Of a stretch of 64,000 bases of DNA, positions 1-10,325 are shown piece after piece. The notes below the pieces were generated by a model. That model did not search any database. It saw only the letters and a program-made list of their open reading frames with translations, and was not told the origin of the DNA. The stretch comes from an uncultured Bacteroidia bacterium. Lineage in GTDB: Bacteria; Bacteroidota; Bacteroidia; Bacteroidales; Prolixibacteraceae. The number at the start of each line of letters is the position of its first letter. Position 1 is the stretch's first letter. A program made the translations under genes and the position numbers. The stretch lies in NCBI GenBank assembly GCA_903923905.1, contig CAIXZH010000119.1, positions 39,176-103,175 of the forward strand, given 5' to 3'.

Positions 1-258
1 TACTTTTGGGACTGAGGGAGGTGGAGTTACCCCTTTCTCAATCAGGCTTGAATTGAAAGCTTCCCTGGAATAAAGTGGCACATTCAGGATTTGATCAGGT
101 GTGGTGGGCAAAAGACCATAGACGTGTGAACCTGTCCTGGTTATCGTGCCCGATTGCAGGTTCCCGGCACTGTTAATATCGGTTGTTTTGGAACAGCCAA
201 ATAATATGAACGTAATGAATGTAATTGCAATTACAAAACGATTTGCTGAAGTTTTCAT
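1..258 (-). CDS. Lipoprotein, N-terminal part (cut by window edge)
   Basis: An open frame on the minus strand begins with ATG at 258 and runs off the left edge, giving 86 residues. The first 22 residues form a lipoprotein signal: Lys near the start, a hydrophobic stretch, then a lipobox ending LFGC with Cys22. The mature part begins SKTTDIN and has no motif I recognise. The protein is probably exported and lipid-anchored. No function can be given because the C-terminal part lies outside the window. Confidence 0.7.
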   Translation of the reverse strand, partial: MKTSANRFVIAITFITFILFGCSKTTDINSAGNLQSGTITRTGSHVYGLLPTTPDQILNVPLYSREAFNSSLIEKGVTPPPSVPKV

Positions 259-530
259 ACTGTTTTCTTTAGAGGTTAAAAAAGAAAGGACAACCATTAT
301 TAGGTGTTAATTCACTGATTATTAGCAATAAAATAAATATTGCTACCGTTTTTATACAATTTTTCCAGAGTTATCAAACCAGAATTATTTATTAAAACAC
401 AGTAGCTATCAGACCAAAAAGAATAAACAAAGATATATTAAGATGGTCAGATTTGTTCACTTTAAATAAAATAATTTTACGGCAGATATTATTTTGTTTT
501 ACATGGCTTAATATTTTAATCAGAAAAAAA
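259..530. other. AT-rich intergenic region
   Basis: About 270 bases between the lipoprotein start and the terminator of the prolyl oligopeptidase gene. It is AT-rich. I see no ORF, RNA gene or clear repeat in it. It should hold the promoter of the lipoprotein gene, but I found no convincing TAnnTTTG element. Confidence 0.5.
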
Positions 531-570
531 CAGAACCTTCCTGATGTGAAATCACTTCAGGAAGGTTCTG
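531..570 (-). terminator. Rho-independent terminator of the prolyl oligopeptidase gene
   Basis: A 14-bp perfect inverted repeat (CAGAACCTTCCTGA and its complement) encloses a 12-base loop. On the minus strand the hairpin is followed by a run of seven T. It lies just beyond the stop codon of the minus-strand gene at 594. Confidence 0.85.
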
Positions 571-593
571 CCTAATTTTAGTTGTTCTCGCTT

Positions 594-2750
594 CTATTTC
601 TTTGGCTGAAAATCGGGATGCCCACATTGCCACATCACAAATGCAAACTGATCGGCGAAATTGGCAAAGGTTACATTCTTATCTTCTGTGAAATGGCCAT
701 TGTCATAGTTTACTTTCATTAGAACAGGTTTTCCCGAGGTGGTAGCATTTTGCAATGCAGCTGCGAATTTTCCTGGTTCCCAGGCCACTACACGTGGATC
801 ATTCCAACCTCCGACACAGATAACCGCCGGATATTTTGTACCTTTCTTAACGTGTTGCACTCCGTCCATTTCGTATAATGCCTTGCATTCGACACTATCC
901 TTTACCGTTCCAAATTCGGGAATATTTACAGGGCCGTTGGCACCGAATTCCATTCTCATAGCATTTGCGCATCCCACATTACAAATTGCCGCTGCGAATA
1001 AGTCTGGGCGCTCAGTTATGGATCTGGATATCAGTATTCCACCGGCACTGGTTCCTGTGCCGGCTAGTTTTTGCGGTGAGGTATAACCTTTTGCAACCAG
1101 GTATTCGGCACAACTAATAAAATCTTTCCATGTGTTGGGCTTGGTCGTTTTGTATCCTCCCTTATACCATTCTTCCCCCTTTTCGCTGCCTCCGCGTATA
1201 TGAGGTATTGCGATTATAACACCTTTTACAGCGAGTGCATTTTCACGGGCACTAAAATAAGGTACTGCACTATAGCCATACGCCCCATAACCGTCGAGCA
1301 AACAGGCATTTTTACCATCCATTTTAATTCCTTTCCTGAAAATAATCGAAAGAGGAATTAAAGCCCCGTCATGCCCTTTTACCTCAACTTCCTGCACCAT
1401 CAAATCTTTATATGCAGCCGGATAAACAGCGGGTTTATTGAAACTGCTTGGTGTAAGGGCATCAGTGGCTGCATCATAATTGAATTCAGTATATGGTCTG
1501 TTCCAGGAAGTAATTCCGACATTGCAATTATTTGTTTTGGTATTTATACAGTACAACCCGATCGTACCGGAATAGGGTAGCTTCACGCTGGTTGTGACTC
1601 TTGTTTTGAGATTGTATTTTGACAAATGGTTGTTAATGCCATCGCTGTGAACTATTAAGAGATAATCTTTTGAATTGATGAAATATTCCAGGGTCTTATC
1701 CTGTTTCTCGGCAGCAATAGTTATGGCTTTTGACCAGTCAGGGTGTTTGAGGTTGGTACTGATGAGCTTATAGTTTTTAGCGTTTTTATGAGTTATTGCA
1801 AATACATCGTCCCCTATCGCCGTGAACCCGCGAACCAACATATCGGAAGCAGTACATAAAGGCTTCCATTGAATTTTTGTGGTGCCAAGTTGTTCAATCG
1901 GCACATAATATTGAATCAATTCCGGCTGAACACTTCCAACTCCCGAGAAGAGGTAATTTCTGGAGTCTTCACTTAAGAATACATAAGGATAGACACTTGG
2001 GGCAATTTTTAATTCGGGATAACTTCCATTGCTAAAAAAATCGGCATCATTGCTTGTCGCACTTCCCACGAAATGAAGTTTTGTTTTGGAATTCAGCCTT
2101 GACTCCGGATCTTTGTTGTCAGCAGATTTTATCCACATATAGAAGAACCCTTTGTTGTCGAATGTCCAATTCATCACGCCTGCGGTGGGATAGATTGAAT
2201 CGTTAAGGAATTTCTTAGTCTCAACATCCATTACCTTAATAGTGGAAACTTCAGCTCCTTGTTCAGAATATCCAATTGCAATTTTTTTACCGTCATAGCT
2301 GGGTATTGCCGATTCTAAAGTGAGGGTTTTGCCTTTTATGTAAGTTTTTGGGTCAAACAGGAGTGATTCCTTCCCATTTATCCCTTGTCTAAAGTAAAGC
2401 TTTCCCACATTTTCTCCGGGTAAGGTTTTACGATAAAAGATCCTGCCGTTTTCATAGATGATTGATCCTATTCTTGGTGGCTGAGCTTTGTCGAGCTTTT
2501 TCCATTCCGCAATCAGCTCATCTCTTCCATTTAATTTATTAAGAATGGAATTGGTATACTCCGCCTGTTGTTTAAACCAGGTTACCACTTCGGGTTTTTC
2601 AATCGATTCAAGCCATCGGTAGGGGTCATTATAAGTAACCCCAAAATAAGTGTCACTGGCATCTACAGTTTTGGTAACAGGCAAAGTTGGCTGCCCAAAA
2701 GATGCCAAATAAAGACTTAAAGTAATTCCTAAAGTAATAATTTTCTTCAT
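594..2750 (-). CDS. Secreted prolyl oligopeptidase family serine peptidase (S9)
   Basis: 718 residues, close to the usual length of family S9A. A signal peptide of about 19 residues ends at ASFGQ, so the enzyme is probably periplasmic or secreted. The N-terminal part (about 30-430) fits the seven-bladed propeller that restricts entry to short peptides. The C-terminal part is the alpha/beta hydrolase domain. The catalytic triad is visible: Ser568 in GTSAGG, Asp651 in GGWNDPRV and His686 in DNGHF, with spacing typical of prolyl oligopeptidases. It should cleave small peptides after proline. It appears monocistronic, with its own terminator downstream. Confidence 0.9.
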   Translation of the reverse strand: MKKIITLGITLSLYLASFGQPTLPVTKTVDASDTYFGVTYNDPYRWLESIEKPEVVTWFKQQAEYTNSILNKLNGRDELIAEWKKLDKAQPPRIGSIIYENGRIFYRKTLPGENVGKLYFRQGINGKESLLFDPKTYIKGKTLTLESAIPSYDGKKIAIGYSEQGAEVSTIKVMDVETKKFLNDSIYPTAGVMNWTFDNKGFFYMWIKSADNKDPESRLNSKTKLHFVGSATSNDADFFSNGSYPELKIAPSVYPYVFLSEDSRNYLFSGVGSVQPELIQYYVPIEQLGTTKIQWKPLCTASDMLVRGFTAIGDDVFAITHKNAKNYKLISTNLKHPDWSKAITIAAEKQDKTLEYFINSKDYLLIVHSDGINNHLSKYNLKTRVTTSVKLPYSGTIGLYCINTKTNNCNVGITSWNRPYTEFNYDAATDALTPSSFNKPAVYPAAYKDLMVQEVEVKGHDGALIPLSIIFRKGIKMDGKNACLLDGYGAYGYSAVPYFSARENALAVKGVIIAIPHIRGGSEKGEEWYKGGYKTTKPNTWKDFISCAEYLVAKGYTSPQKLAGTGTSAGGILISRSITERPDLFAAAICNVGCANAMRMEFGANGPVNIPEFGTVKDSVECKALYEMDGVQHVKKGTKYPAVICVGGWNDPRVVAWEPGKFAAALQNATTSGKPVLMKVNYDNGHFTEDKNVTFANFADQFAFVMWQCGHPDFQPKK

Positions 2751-3171
2751 GGTAAATTAAGATTAAATTTAATTCAAACGGATAACTTATTTAGTTCCCT
2801 GCGTCGAAGGCATTATTTTAATTTGAACCAATCCCAACATACGGGAATTTAATTACCAGCTCATAATTAATCATATCTGCCGCTGAAACCCTTAATTAGT
2901 CAATTATAATATTCATAAACACTTAGTATAGAATAATTGTTTTAATTTTCAATAATTCTTCAGTCAATAAACTAAAGAACACTTTTACAGGGCTTTCCGG
3001 GGGTTTTAATATTTAATATCACTTCTTTACCCTGATTCAAAACCATTCTCAATTTCCCCGGATGGTTATCAAAAAACATCTTCAATTTAATTCATTAACC
3101 TTAAACATTAGTAAATCGTTAAAATAAATATCGAATTGCATGAAATAATCTCAAATTGCTTACGATTTTAT
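2751..3171. other. Intergenic region upstream of the ilv-leu leader
   Basis: About 420 AT-rich bases between the divergent peptidase gene and the ilv promoter. It contains no ORF with coding character and no recognisable RNA. It must include the promoter of the minus-strand peptidase gene, but no clear -7 element was found. Confidence 0.5.
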
Positions 3172-3202
3172 TTTGTTTTAATTATTTTATTTGTAGTTTT
3201 GC
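3172..3202 (+). promoter_or_regulatory. Probable Bacteroidota-type promoter of the ilv-leu operon
   Basis: TTTG at 3172-3175 is followed, after 18 bases, by TAGTTTTGC at 3194-3202. This matches the Bacteroidota sigma-A pattern TTTG-N19-TAnnTTTG, with a spacer one base short. Transcription would start near 3208 and give a leader RNA of about 90 bases before the leader peptide. A second -7-like element, TATTTTTGC at 3277-3285, lies so close to the leader ATG that its transcript would be almost leaderless. Confidence 0.55.
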
Positions 3203-3297
3203 CGCGGAGTTTAGTCTGAAGCATAAACATAAACTATTTCTGCTGAACAAAAATTAAATTTCAATTGTTAAGTAATTATTTTTGCATTATAGTCAAA

Positions 3298-3372
3298 ATG
3301 AAAAATATATTTTCACATAGCCTTCTACTAGTTGTCATTCTAATTCTCGTCGATATCGACAGAGGAAGGTGA
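3298..3372 (+). CDS. Branched-chain amino acid leader peptide (attenuator)
   Basis: A 24-residue ORF starts with ATG at 3298 and ends with TGA at 3370-3372. Residues 9-18 are LLLVVILILV, ten consecutive codons for the three end products of the operon downstream; Ile20 follows. This composition is the signature of an attenuation leader peptide. Its function would be to sense charged Leu, Val and Ile tRNA by ribosome stalling, not to make a working protein. It has no sequence resemblance to E. coli IlvL beyond composition. It lies 85 bases before ilvD and directly before a terminator hairpin. Confidence 0.85.
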   Translation: MKNIFSHSLLLVVILILVDIDRGR

Positions 3373-3430
3373 TCTATTTGTATGCTAAGACATATGAAAG
3401 CCTTTCTCGAAATGAGAAAGGCTTTTTTTT
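3321..3430 (+). promoter_or_regulatory. Transcription attenuator of the ilv-leu operon (terminator/antiterminator)
   Basis: Terminator: AAAGCCTTTCTC (3397-3408) pairs perfectly with GAGAAAGGCTTT (3414-3425) across a 5-base loop and is followed by T to 3430. Antiterminator: GAGGAAGG (3362-3369), in the last codons of the leader ORF, can pair with CCTTTCTC (3401-3408), the 5' arm of the terminator, with one G-U pair. Protector: CCTTCT (3321-3326) can pair with the same segment. A ribosome stalled on the Leu/Val/Ile codons would free the 3362-3369 segment and allow read-through. A ribosome that reaches the stop codon at 3370 would mask it and allow termination. A perfect 12-base palindrome (3349-3360) lies between. 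Confidence 0.85.
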
Positions 3431-3456
3431 AAAATGAAATTTTAAGAACTTGAAAT

Positions 3457-5289
3457 ATGAAGTTTGAACTGAGAAGCGGAACAACAACGAGTGGACGCCG
3501 CATGGCCGGAGCCAGAAGTTTATGGAGAGCCAACGGGATGAAGGAGGAGCATTTTGGTAAACCCTTAATTGCTGTTGTCAACTCATTTACCCAATTTGTT
3601 CCTGGCCATGCACATCTTCACGAAATAGGCCAAATGGTCAAGAAACTTATTGAAGAGGAAGGTTGCTTTGCTGCAGAATTTAATACCATTGCAATTGATG
3701 ACGGTATCGCCATGGGGCACGACGGAATGTTATACTCACTTCCTTCGCGCGACCTGATCGCCGATAGCGTTGAATATATGATCAATGGTCATAAGGCGGA
3801 TGCGATGATTTGCATCTCAAATTGCGATAAAATTACCCCGGGCATGCTGATGGCAGCCATGCGGTTAAATATTCCCTGCATCTTTGTATCCGGTGGGCCT
3901 ATGGAAGCTGGCGTGGTTGCCGGGAAAAAATACGATCTGGTTGATGCAATGGTCATGGCTGCAGATCCTTCAGTAGATGAGAGTCTGCTCTCAAAAGTAG
4001 AGCAGGAGGCTTGTCCAACCTGTGGTTCGTGTTCGGGCATGTTTACCGCTAATTCAATGAACTGTCTGACTGAGGCGTTGGGACTCTCTCTTCCAGGAAA
4101 TGGCACAGTTGTTGCGACCCACTTAAACCGGAAAAAACTGTTTGAGAAAGCCGCTAAACGATTGGTGGAGATCACCTTGGATTACTATGAAAATGGAAAC
4201 GAACAGGTGTTACCACGAAGTATCGCTTCGAGAGCAGCCTTCATGAATGCGATGACCTTAGATATTGCCATGGGTGGATCAACGAATACGGTTTTGCATT
4301 TACTTGCTGTGGCACATGAGGCTGGCGTAGACTTTACCATGCAGGATATAGACGCCCTTTCCCGAAAGGTCCCCTGTATTTGCAAGGTCTCCCCAAGTTC
4401 ACATTACCATATTCAGGATGTGAACCGCGCCGGTGGAATTATGGGAATTCTGGGAGAACTTGAAAGGGGCGGATTATTAAACGCTTCAGTTTCACGGGTA
4501 ACTGAATCAACACTTGGTCAGGCTATTAAGACATGGGACATACTCCGCTCAACCGCTGATCAGGATGCCCGTCAATTGTATGCCTCCGCTCCGGGGAATT
4601 TAGGTCGCAACCTGATATTGGGATCCCAGGATACCTCCTATGCTGAATTGGACACGGATCGTCAGAAAGGTTGTATACGCGATATTGAACATGCCTATAC
4701 CAAAGAGGGTGGACTTGCAATTCTGTATGGTAATATTGCCCGCCAGGGATGTATTGTAAAAACTGCCGGTGTAGATCCTTCCGTTTTCAGTTTTAAGGGT
4801 GTAGCCCGGGTTTTTGAGTCACAGGATGATGCATGTGAAGGAATTCTCAAGCGTGAAGTTAAGGCGGGAGAAGTGGTGATTATCCGCTACGAAGGGCCCA
4901 AAGGCGGACCGGGAATGCAGGAGATGCTATATCCGACATCCTACCTGAAGGCGTCAAAACTTGATAAGGTTTGCGCTTTATTAACAGATGGCCGTTTCTC
5001 AGGAGGAACCTCAGGCCTTTCAATAGGACATGTTTCACCCGAAGCTGCCGCTGGAGGTGAAATTGCACTGGTTGAAAACGGGGACCTGATCGAAATAGAT
5101 ATTCCACTACGAAGAATCGAACTGATGATTTCGGATCAGGAACTTGGGTTCCGAAAAAAAGCGCAGGAATCACGCGGGAAGATGGCCTATCAACCAACGA
5201 ACAGAAACAGGGTAATCAGTAAGGCTTTAAAAGCATATGCAAGCCTGGTTGCCTCTGCAGATAAGGGAGCAGTAAGAATTATTGACTAA
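3457..5289 (+). CDS. ilvD: Dihydroxy-acid dehydratase
   Basis: 610 residues, the usual IlvD length. It dehydrates 2,3-dihydroxy-isovalerate and 2,3-dihydroxy-3-methylvalerate to the 2-keto acids that precede valine and isoleucine. Fe-S and metal-site signatures are present: [10 protein letters not shown] with Cys123, and [11 protein letters not shown] with Cys186, Cys189 and Cys192. The N-terminal segment reads FVPGH where the [2Fe-2S] subgroup has an NPCN-type motif, so I infer the oxygen-sensitive [4Fe-4S] type. It is the first structural gene after the attenuator and lies 16 bases from ilvB. Confidence 0.97.
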   Translation: MKFELRSGTTTSGRRMAGARSLWRANGMKEEHFGKPLIAVVNSFTQFVPGHAHLHEIGQMVKKLIEEEGCFAAEFNTIAIDDGIAMGHDGMLYSLPSRDLIADSVEYMINGHKADAMICISNCDKITPGMLMAAMRLNIPCIFVSGGPMEAGVVAGKKYDLVDAMVMAADPSVDESLLSKVEQEACPTCGSCSGMFTANSMNCLTEALGLSLPGNGTVVATHLNRKKLFEKAAKRLVEITLDYYENGNEQVLPRSIASRAAFMNAMTLDIAMGGSTNTVLHLLAVAHEAGVDFTMQDIDALSRKVPCICKVSPSSHYHIQDVNRAGGIMGILGELERGGLLNASVSRVTESTLGQAIKTWDILRSTADQDARQLYASAPGNLGRNLILGSQDTSYAELDTDRQKGCIRDIEHAYTKEGGLAILYGNIARQGCIVKTAGVDPSVFSFKGVARVFESQDDACEGILKREVKAGEVVIIRYEGPKGGPGMQEMLYPTSYLKASKLDKVCALLTDGRFSGGTSGLSIGHVSPEAAAGGEIALVENGDLIEIDIPLRRIELMISDQELGFRKKAQESRGKMAYQPTNRNRVISKALKAYASLVASADKGAVRIID

Positions 5290-5305
5290 TTTAATTATTT
5301 GACTT

Positions 5306-7048
5306 ATGACATCTTTAACAAACGACCAAGTATTAGACCAGGAGTCGATTGAAATAACGGGTTCTGAAGCTGTTATCCGATCTTTGATCGCCGAAGGTGT
5401 TGATACCATCTTTGGCTATCCGGGTGGTGCAATTATGCCAGTATATGATGCCCTTTATGATTACCGGCATATCCTCAGACATGTGTTGACCCGTCACGAA
5501 CAGGGTGCAGTCCATGCCGCGCAGGGCTATGCCCGGGTTTCAGGCAAGGTTGGTGTCTGTGTGGCAACCTCCGGACCAGGTGCAACGAACCTGATTACCG
5601 GGATTGCCGATGCACTGATTGATTCGACCCCTTTGGTTTGTATAACCGGGCAGGTGGTTTCGGGTTTACTCGGAACTGATGCATTCCAGGAATCTGATGT
5701 AATCGGAATTACCATGCCGGTAACCAAATGGAATTACCAGATTACCTGTGCCGAGGAAATACCAGAGGCTATTGCGCGGGCTTTTTACATTGCATTAAGT
5801 GGCCGTCCGGGACCAGTTGTTCTGGATATAACCAAAGATGCCCAGTTTGCGAAATTAAAATACTCTTATGCCAAATGCAATAGGATCCGCTCTTATGTTC
5901 CTGAACATCCGGCTGATAAATTGCTGCTAAAGAAAGCATCCGATTTAATTAATAGTGCACAGAAGCCATTTCTGCTTTATGGCCAGGGTGTAATATTGTC
6001 AGGAGGCGAAAAGGAACTGATCAGCTTCCTTGAGAAAACCGGAATACCTGCCGCCGGGACTTTGCTTGGAATAGGTGCAATTCCTACAGACCATCCCCTG
6101 AATATGGGAATGTTGGGAATGCATGGAAATTACGGACCGAATATCAAGACAAACGAATGTGATGTATTGATTGCAGTTGGAATGCGGTTTGATGACCGGG
6201 TTACCGGAAGTACCAAAACTTACGCCAAGCAGGCAAAAATAATCCATATTGAAATTGATCCGGCAGAGATCGATAAAAATATTAAGACGGATGTTGCCCT
6301 GATCGGAGATGCAAAACATACCCTTAGATTACTCTCTACACTCGTAAATGAAAATAGGCATTCCGATTGGCTGGCAGAGTTTAAGGCGGCTGAAGTTATT
6401 GAAAAACAAAAGGTTATAAATAATGATCTGGCTCCAAAAAAGCCTGGACTAACCATGGCCGAAGTAGTTCGGATGGTATCGGATCTTACTGACAATAAGG
6501 CTGTTGTAATTACGGATGTAGGCCAGAACCAAATGGCTGCTGCCCGCTATTCAAAATTTGAGTCATCACGGAGTTGGGTTACTTCCGGTGGCTTAGGAAC
6601 CATGGGTTTTGGTTTACCGGCTGCAATGGGTGCTAAATTTGGTGCCCCTGACCGTCAGGTTGTAGTCTTTACCGGTGATGGTGGCATGCAGATGACCATT
6701 CAGGAGCTTGGAACAATCGCACAGGAGAAACTAGCCGTAAAAATTGTTATTTTGAACAATCATTTTCTGGGAATGGTAAGGCAATGGCAGGAGCTCTTCT
6801 TTGAAAAACGTTATTCGTTTACCGAGATCCTAAGCCCTGATTTTGTAAAGGTTGCAGATGCCTACGGTATTCCCGGAAATGTTGTTCACCATCGAAATGA
6901 ACTCGCTGGCGCTATGAAAAAAATGTTTGACTATGATGGCCCCTACCTTTTGGAGGTGATGATTGAGAAAGAAGACAATATCTTTCCAATGGTTCCGGCA
7001 GGAAAATCAGTTTCCGAAATCATACTCAGTTCCGATGAACTGAAGTAA
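5306..7048 (+). CDS. ilvB: Acetolactate synthase large (catalytic) subunit
   Basis: 580 residues. This ThDP-dependent enzyme condenses two pyruvates to acetolactate, or pyruvate and 2-oxobutyrate to acetohydroxybutyrate. Visible features are the N-terminal ThDP domain with catalytic Glu65 in RHEQGA, the central FAD-binding domain, and the C-terminal ThDP motif starting GDGGMQ near residue 457 and ending with NN near 484. The regulatory subunit follows 35 bases downstream. The N-terminus has about 17 extra residues before the conserved TGSEAV segment. Confidence 0.97.
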   Translation: MTSLTNDQVLDQESIEITGSEAVIRSLIAEGVDTIFGYPGGAIMPVYDALYDYRHILRHVLTRHEQGAVHAAQGYARVSGKVGVCVATSGPGATNLITGIADALIDSTPLVCITGQVVSGLLGTDAFQESDVIGITMPVTKWNYQITCAEEIPEAIARAFYIALSGRPGPVVLDITKDAQFAKLKYSYAKCNRIRSYVPEHPADKLLLKKASDLINSAQKPFLLYGQGVILSGGEKELISFLEKTGIPAAGTLLGIGAIPTDHPLNMGMLGMHGNYGPNIKTNECDVLIAVGMRFDDRVTGSTKTYAKQAKIIHIEIDPAEIDKNIKTDVALIGDAKHTLRLLSTLVNENRHSDWLAEFKAAEVIEKQKVINNDLAPKKPGLTMAEVVRMVSDLTDNKAVVITDVGQNQMAAARYSKFESSRSWVTSGGLGTMGFGLPAAMGAKFGAPDRQVVVFTGDGGMQMTIQELGTIAQEKLAVKIVILNNHFLGMVRQWQELFFEKRYSFTEILSPDFVKVADAYGIPGNVVHHRNELAGAMKKMFDYDGPYLLEVMIEKEDNIFPMVPAGKSVSEIILSSDELK

Positions 7049-7083
7049 GCTTTCTATTTTGGAGAAATTTAAAACTTAAAAAG

Positions 7084-7650
7084 ATGAAACAGGAATATAT
7101 TATCACAGCCTACAGCGAAAACCATATCGGTTTGCTGAACCGGATCACCATCATTTTCACCCGACGGAAGGTAAATATCGAAAGTCTGACCGTTTCTGAA
7201 TCTGCCCTCAAGGGAATCAGTAAATTTACCATTGTTGTCAACGAGGAAAAAGAAAAAGTGGTTAATATTGTCAAACAGATCGACAAACAGATTGAAGTTC
7301 TGAAAGCTTTTTATTATACCAACGATGAGATGATTTTTCAGGAGATCGCCTTATACAAGGTTCCAACCTTAGCTTTAATGGAGAGTGACCAGATCGAAAA
7401 ACTGATCAGGCAGCACAATGCAAGGATACTTGAGATTACCCACGAATATACTGTAATCGAGAAGACCGGTCACAAAGAGGAAACACAGGAACTTTTTGAA
7501 GGACTTGCTCCATTTGGTGTCCTGCAGTTTATTCGGTCGGGAAGAGTGGCAATTACCCGTTCTCCAATCGAGAAATTGTCAGAGTTTCTCAAAGAGCGCG
7601 ATGCCCTTTTCGAAAAACTGGAATTAAAGAAAGCATTAAGATCATTATAA
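7084..7650 (+). CDS. ilvN: Acetolactate synthase small (regulatory) subunit
   Basis: 188 residues. The N-terminal ACT domain (about 3-78) carries the NRITIIFTRRKVNIESL segment typical of IlvH/IlvN, which binds valine and gives feedback inhibition. The C-terminal half is the IlvH-type second ferredoxin-like domain, here somewhat diverged. It lies between ilvB and ilvC and should form a complex with the IlvB catalytic subunit. Confidence 0.93.
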   Translation: MKQEYIITAYSENHIGLLNRITIIFTRRKVNIESLTVSESALKGISKFTIVVNEEKEKVVNIVKQIDKQIEVLKAFYYTNDEMIFQEIALYKVPTLALMESDQIEKLIRQHNARILEITHEYTVIEKTGHKEETQELFEGLAPFGVLQFIRSGRVAITRSPIEKLSEFLKERDALFEKLELKKALRSL

Positions 7651-7692
7651 ATATTGAATCACAGGGATTTGTAAATTAAACAAAAATTTAAA

Positions 7693-8739
7693 ATGGCAAG
7701 AATTAATTTTGGCGGAACAGATGAAAACGTTGTTACACGTGAAGAATTTCCATTGGCTAAAGCCCAGGATGTACTCAAAAACGAAACGATCGCAATTATA
7801 GGGTATGGTGTTCAGGGGCCTGGTCAATCATTGAATTTAAAAGATAACGGATTTAATGTCATTATCGGTCAGCGTAAAGGTTCCAAGACATGGGATAAAG
7901 CCGTTGCTGACGGTTGGGTTCCAGGAGAGACTCTTTTCGAAATAGAAGAGGCCTGCCAACGTGGTACCATCATTCAGTATCTACTTTCTGATGCAGGCCA
8001 GATTACCCTTTGGCCTACTATCAAGAAACATCTGACCACAGGAAAAGCACTTTATTTTTCTCATGGTTTTGGAATCACCTACAAGGAAAGAACTGGTATT
8101 ATCCCACCGGCTGACGTTGATGTTATCCTTGTGGCTCCTAAGGGATCGGGTACCAGCCTGCGCAGAATGTTTCTTCAGGGACGCGGCCTGAATTCGAGTT
8201 ATGCCATCTTTCAGGATGCAACAGGACATGCATTTGAAAGGGTTGTAGCTTTGGGAATCGGCGTTGGATCAGGTTATCTTTTTGAGACAGATTTTAAACG
8301 TGAGGTATTCTCCGATCTGACTGGTGAACGCGGAACGCTGATGGGTGCCATTCAGGGGATTTTTGCAGCTCAGTATGAAGTATTACGGAGCAACGGACAT
8401 TCACCATCTGAAGCATTCAATGAAACGGTAGAGGAACTGACCCAGAGTTTAATGCCTTTAGTGGCTGAAAACGGTATGGACTGGATGTATGCCAACTGTT
8501 CTACAACCGCTCAACGTGGAGCTCTTGATTGGTGGAAGAAATTCCGCGATGCCAGTAAACCGGTATTCGAGGAGTTGTACAAGGAGGTTGCAGCCGGAAA
8601 CGAAGCGCAACGTTCAATTGATTCAAACAGCAAGGAAGATTATCGTGAGAAACTGGAGGTTGAACTGACTGAACTGCGCGAATCTGAAATGTGGAGGGCT
8701 GGAGCAACGGTGCGTAAATTGCGCCCCGAGAATAATTAA
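7693..8739 (+). CDS. ilvC: Ketol-acid reductoisomerase
   Basis: 348 residues, class I length. It isomerises and reduces acetolactate or acetohydroxybutyrate with NADPH and Mg2+. The Rossmann motif is GYGVQGPGQ (about 38-46). The cofactor-specificity loop follows at GQRKGSKTW, whose basic and Ser residues suit NADPH. The Mg-binding acidic residues fall in the [12 protein letters not shown] segment and in ETVEELTQS. It lies 42 bases after ilvN and 14 bases before leuA. Confidence 0.96.
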   Translation: MARINFGGTDENVVTREEFPLAKAQDVLKNETIAIIGYGVQGPGQSLNLKDNGFNVIIGQRKGSKTWDKAVADGWVPGETLFEIEEACQRGTIIQYLLSDAGQITLWPTIKKHLTTGKALYFSHGFGITYKERTGIIPPADVDVILVAPKGSGTSLRRMFLQGRGLNSSYAIFQDATGHAFERVVALGIGVGSGYLFETDFKREVFSDLTGERGTLMGAIQGIFAAQYEVLRSNGHSPSEAFNETVEELTQSLMPLVAENGMDWMYANCSTTAQRGALDWWKKFRDASKPVFEELYKEVAAGNEAQRSIDSNSKEDYREKLEVELTELRESEMWRAGATVRKLRPENN

Positions 8740-8753
8740 AAAAACTTAGAATT

Positions 8754-10274
8754 ATGGATAATCGCGTATATATTTTCGATACAACACTACGGGACGGTGA
8801 ACAGGTGCCCGGGTGCCAGTTGAACACTATCGAAAAGGTCGAAGTTGCAAAAGTTTTAGAGCAGTTGGGTGTTGATGTTATTGAAGCCGGGTTTCCCATC
8901 TCAAGTCCCGGTGACTTTAAGTCAGTGGTTGAAATCTCCAAGGCAGTAACCTGGCCGATCATTTGCGCGCTTACCCGTGCAGTTGAAAAAGATATAGATG
9001 TGGCTGCCGAATCGCTGAAATATGCGAAACGCGGTCGCATCCATACCGGTATCGGAACTTCTCCCTATCATATCCAGTACAAACTGAACTCCAACCCGGA
9101 GGAGATCCTGGCAAGAGCGGTAGCTGCAGTAAAGTATGCCAAGAAATATGTGGAAGATGTTGAATTTTACGCCGAAGATGCCGGTCGTTCGGACAATGTC
9201 TACCTGGCAAGAGTCATCGAAGCGGTCATCAAGGCCGGAGCAACCGTAGTGAACATTCCCGATACAACAGGTTATTGTTTACCAAGTGATTATGGAGCAA
9301 AGATCAGGTTTCTGATGGAAAATGTCTCAAATATTGACAAGGCGATCATTTCAACACACTGCCATAACGATTTGGGAATGGCTACTGCCAACTCAATCGC
9401 GGGGGTGATGAACGGTGCACGTCAGATCGAAGTTACAATTAACGGAATAGGCGAACGTGCAGGTAACACAGCTCTCGAAGAGGTGGTCATGATCATGCGT
9501 TCACACAAGGAACTTGATTTGCATACCAATATTAATGCAAAAAATATCTATAAGACCAGCCGTTTGGTTTCGAGCCTGATGAATATGCCGGTTCAGGCCA
9601 ATAAAGCTATTGTGGGGCGCAATGCCTTCTCACACTCAAGCGGAATCCATCAGGATGGCGTGCTGAAGAACCGTGAGAATTACGAAATCATCGATCCGGT
9701 TGAAGTTGGAATCAGTGAATCTTCGATAGTTTTAACCGCCAGAAGTGGTCGTGCCGCGTTGAAACACCGGTTGGATTTGCTGGGGATTACCCTTGAAAAG
9801 GAAAAACTGGACGAAGTTTATGAGGAGTTCCTGCTCTTAGCCGATAAAAAGAAAGACATCAAGGAAGATGACCTTTTAGTGTTGGTCGGCGAACGCGGAG
9901 GTTTGGGTGAACGCCGCATCAAACTCGACTTTTTGCAGGTCGTTACCGGAAAGAACCTTGTTCCGATGGCAACAGTAAGACTGGATATTGCAGGTGAGAA
10001 ATTTTCTGCAACCGAATCCGGGAATGGCCCTGTGGATGCAGCAATCACAGCCGTAAAAAGCATTATTCACCGTAAGGTAACCCTTCAGGAATTCCTGATC
10101 CAGGCTATCAATAAGGGGAGTGATGATATCGGCAAGGTACATATGCAGGTAGAATATGACGAAAATATTTACAATGGTTTTGGTGCAAACACCGATATCA
10201 TTACGGCTTCTGTTGAGGCATTTATTGATGCAATTAATAAAATTGGCAATGCAGAAAAGGCTGCCGCTAAATGA
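8754..10274 (+). CDS. leuA: 2-isopropylmalate synthase
   Basis: 506 residues. It condenses 2-ketoisovalerate with acetyl-CoA, the first committed step to leucine. The TIM barrel starts with [12 protein letters not shown]; the metal-site HxH is in STHCHNDLG, followed by NGIGERAGN. The C-terminal LeuA regulatory (allosteric) domain covers about 385-500, so leucine feedback is likely. It is the first of two LeuA-like genes in this operon. It looks like the true LeuA because of its EAGFP and GIHQDG motifs. Confidence 0.95.
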   Translation: MDNRVYIFDTTLRDGEQVPGCQLNTIEKVEVAKVLEQLGVDVIEAGFPISSPGDFKSVVEISKAVTWPIICALTRAVEKDIDVAAESLKYAKRGRIHTGIGTSPYHIQYKLNSNPEEILARAVAAVKYAKKYVEDVEFYAEDAGRSDNVYLARVIEAVIKAGATVVNIPDTTGYCLPSDYGAKIRFLMENVSNIDKAIISTHCHNDLGMATANSIAGVMNGARQIEVTINGIGERAGNTALEEVVMIMRSHKELDLHTNINAKNIYKTSRLVSSLMNMPVQANKAIVGRNAFSHSSGIHQDGVLKNRENYEIIDPVEVGISESSIVLTARSGRAALKHRLDLLGITLEKEKLDEVYEEFLLLADKKKDIKEDDLLVLVGERGGLGERRIKLDFLQVVTGKNLVPMATVRLDIAGEKFSATESGNGPVDAAITAVKSIIHRKVTLQEFLIQAINKGSDDIGKVHMQVEYDENIYNGFGANTDIITASVEAFIDAINKIGNAEKAAAK

Positions 10275-10325
10275 ACAATAGCCAATTTAAAATTGTAATA
10301 TTCAGTAATCTTAATAATTATCATT

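Noticed and set aside
2760..3297. Possible riboswitch upstream of ilvD
   Set aside because: No conserved aptamer sequence was seen; the leader peptide and competing hairpins explain the region.
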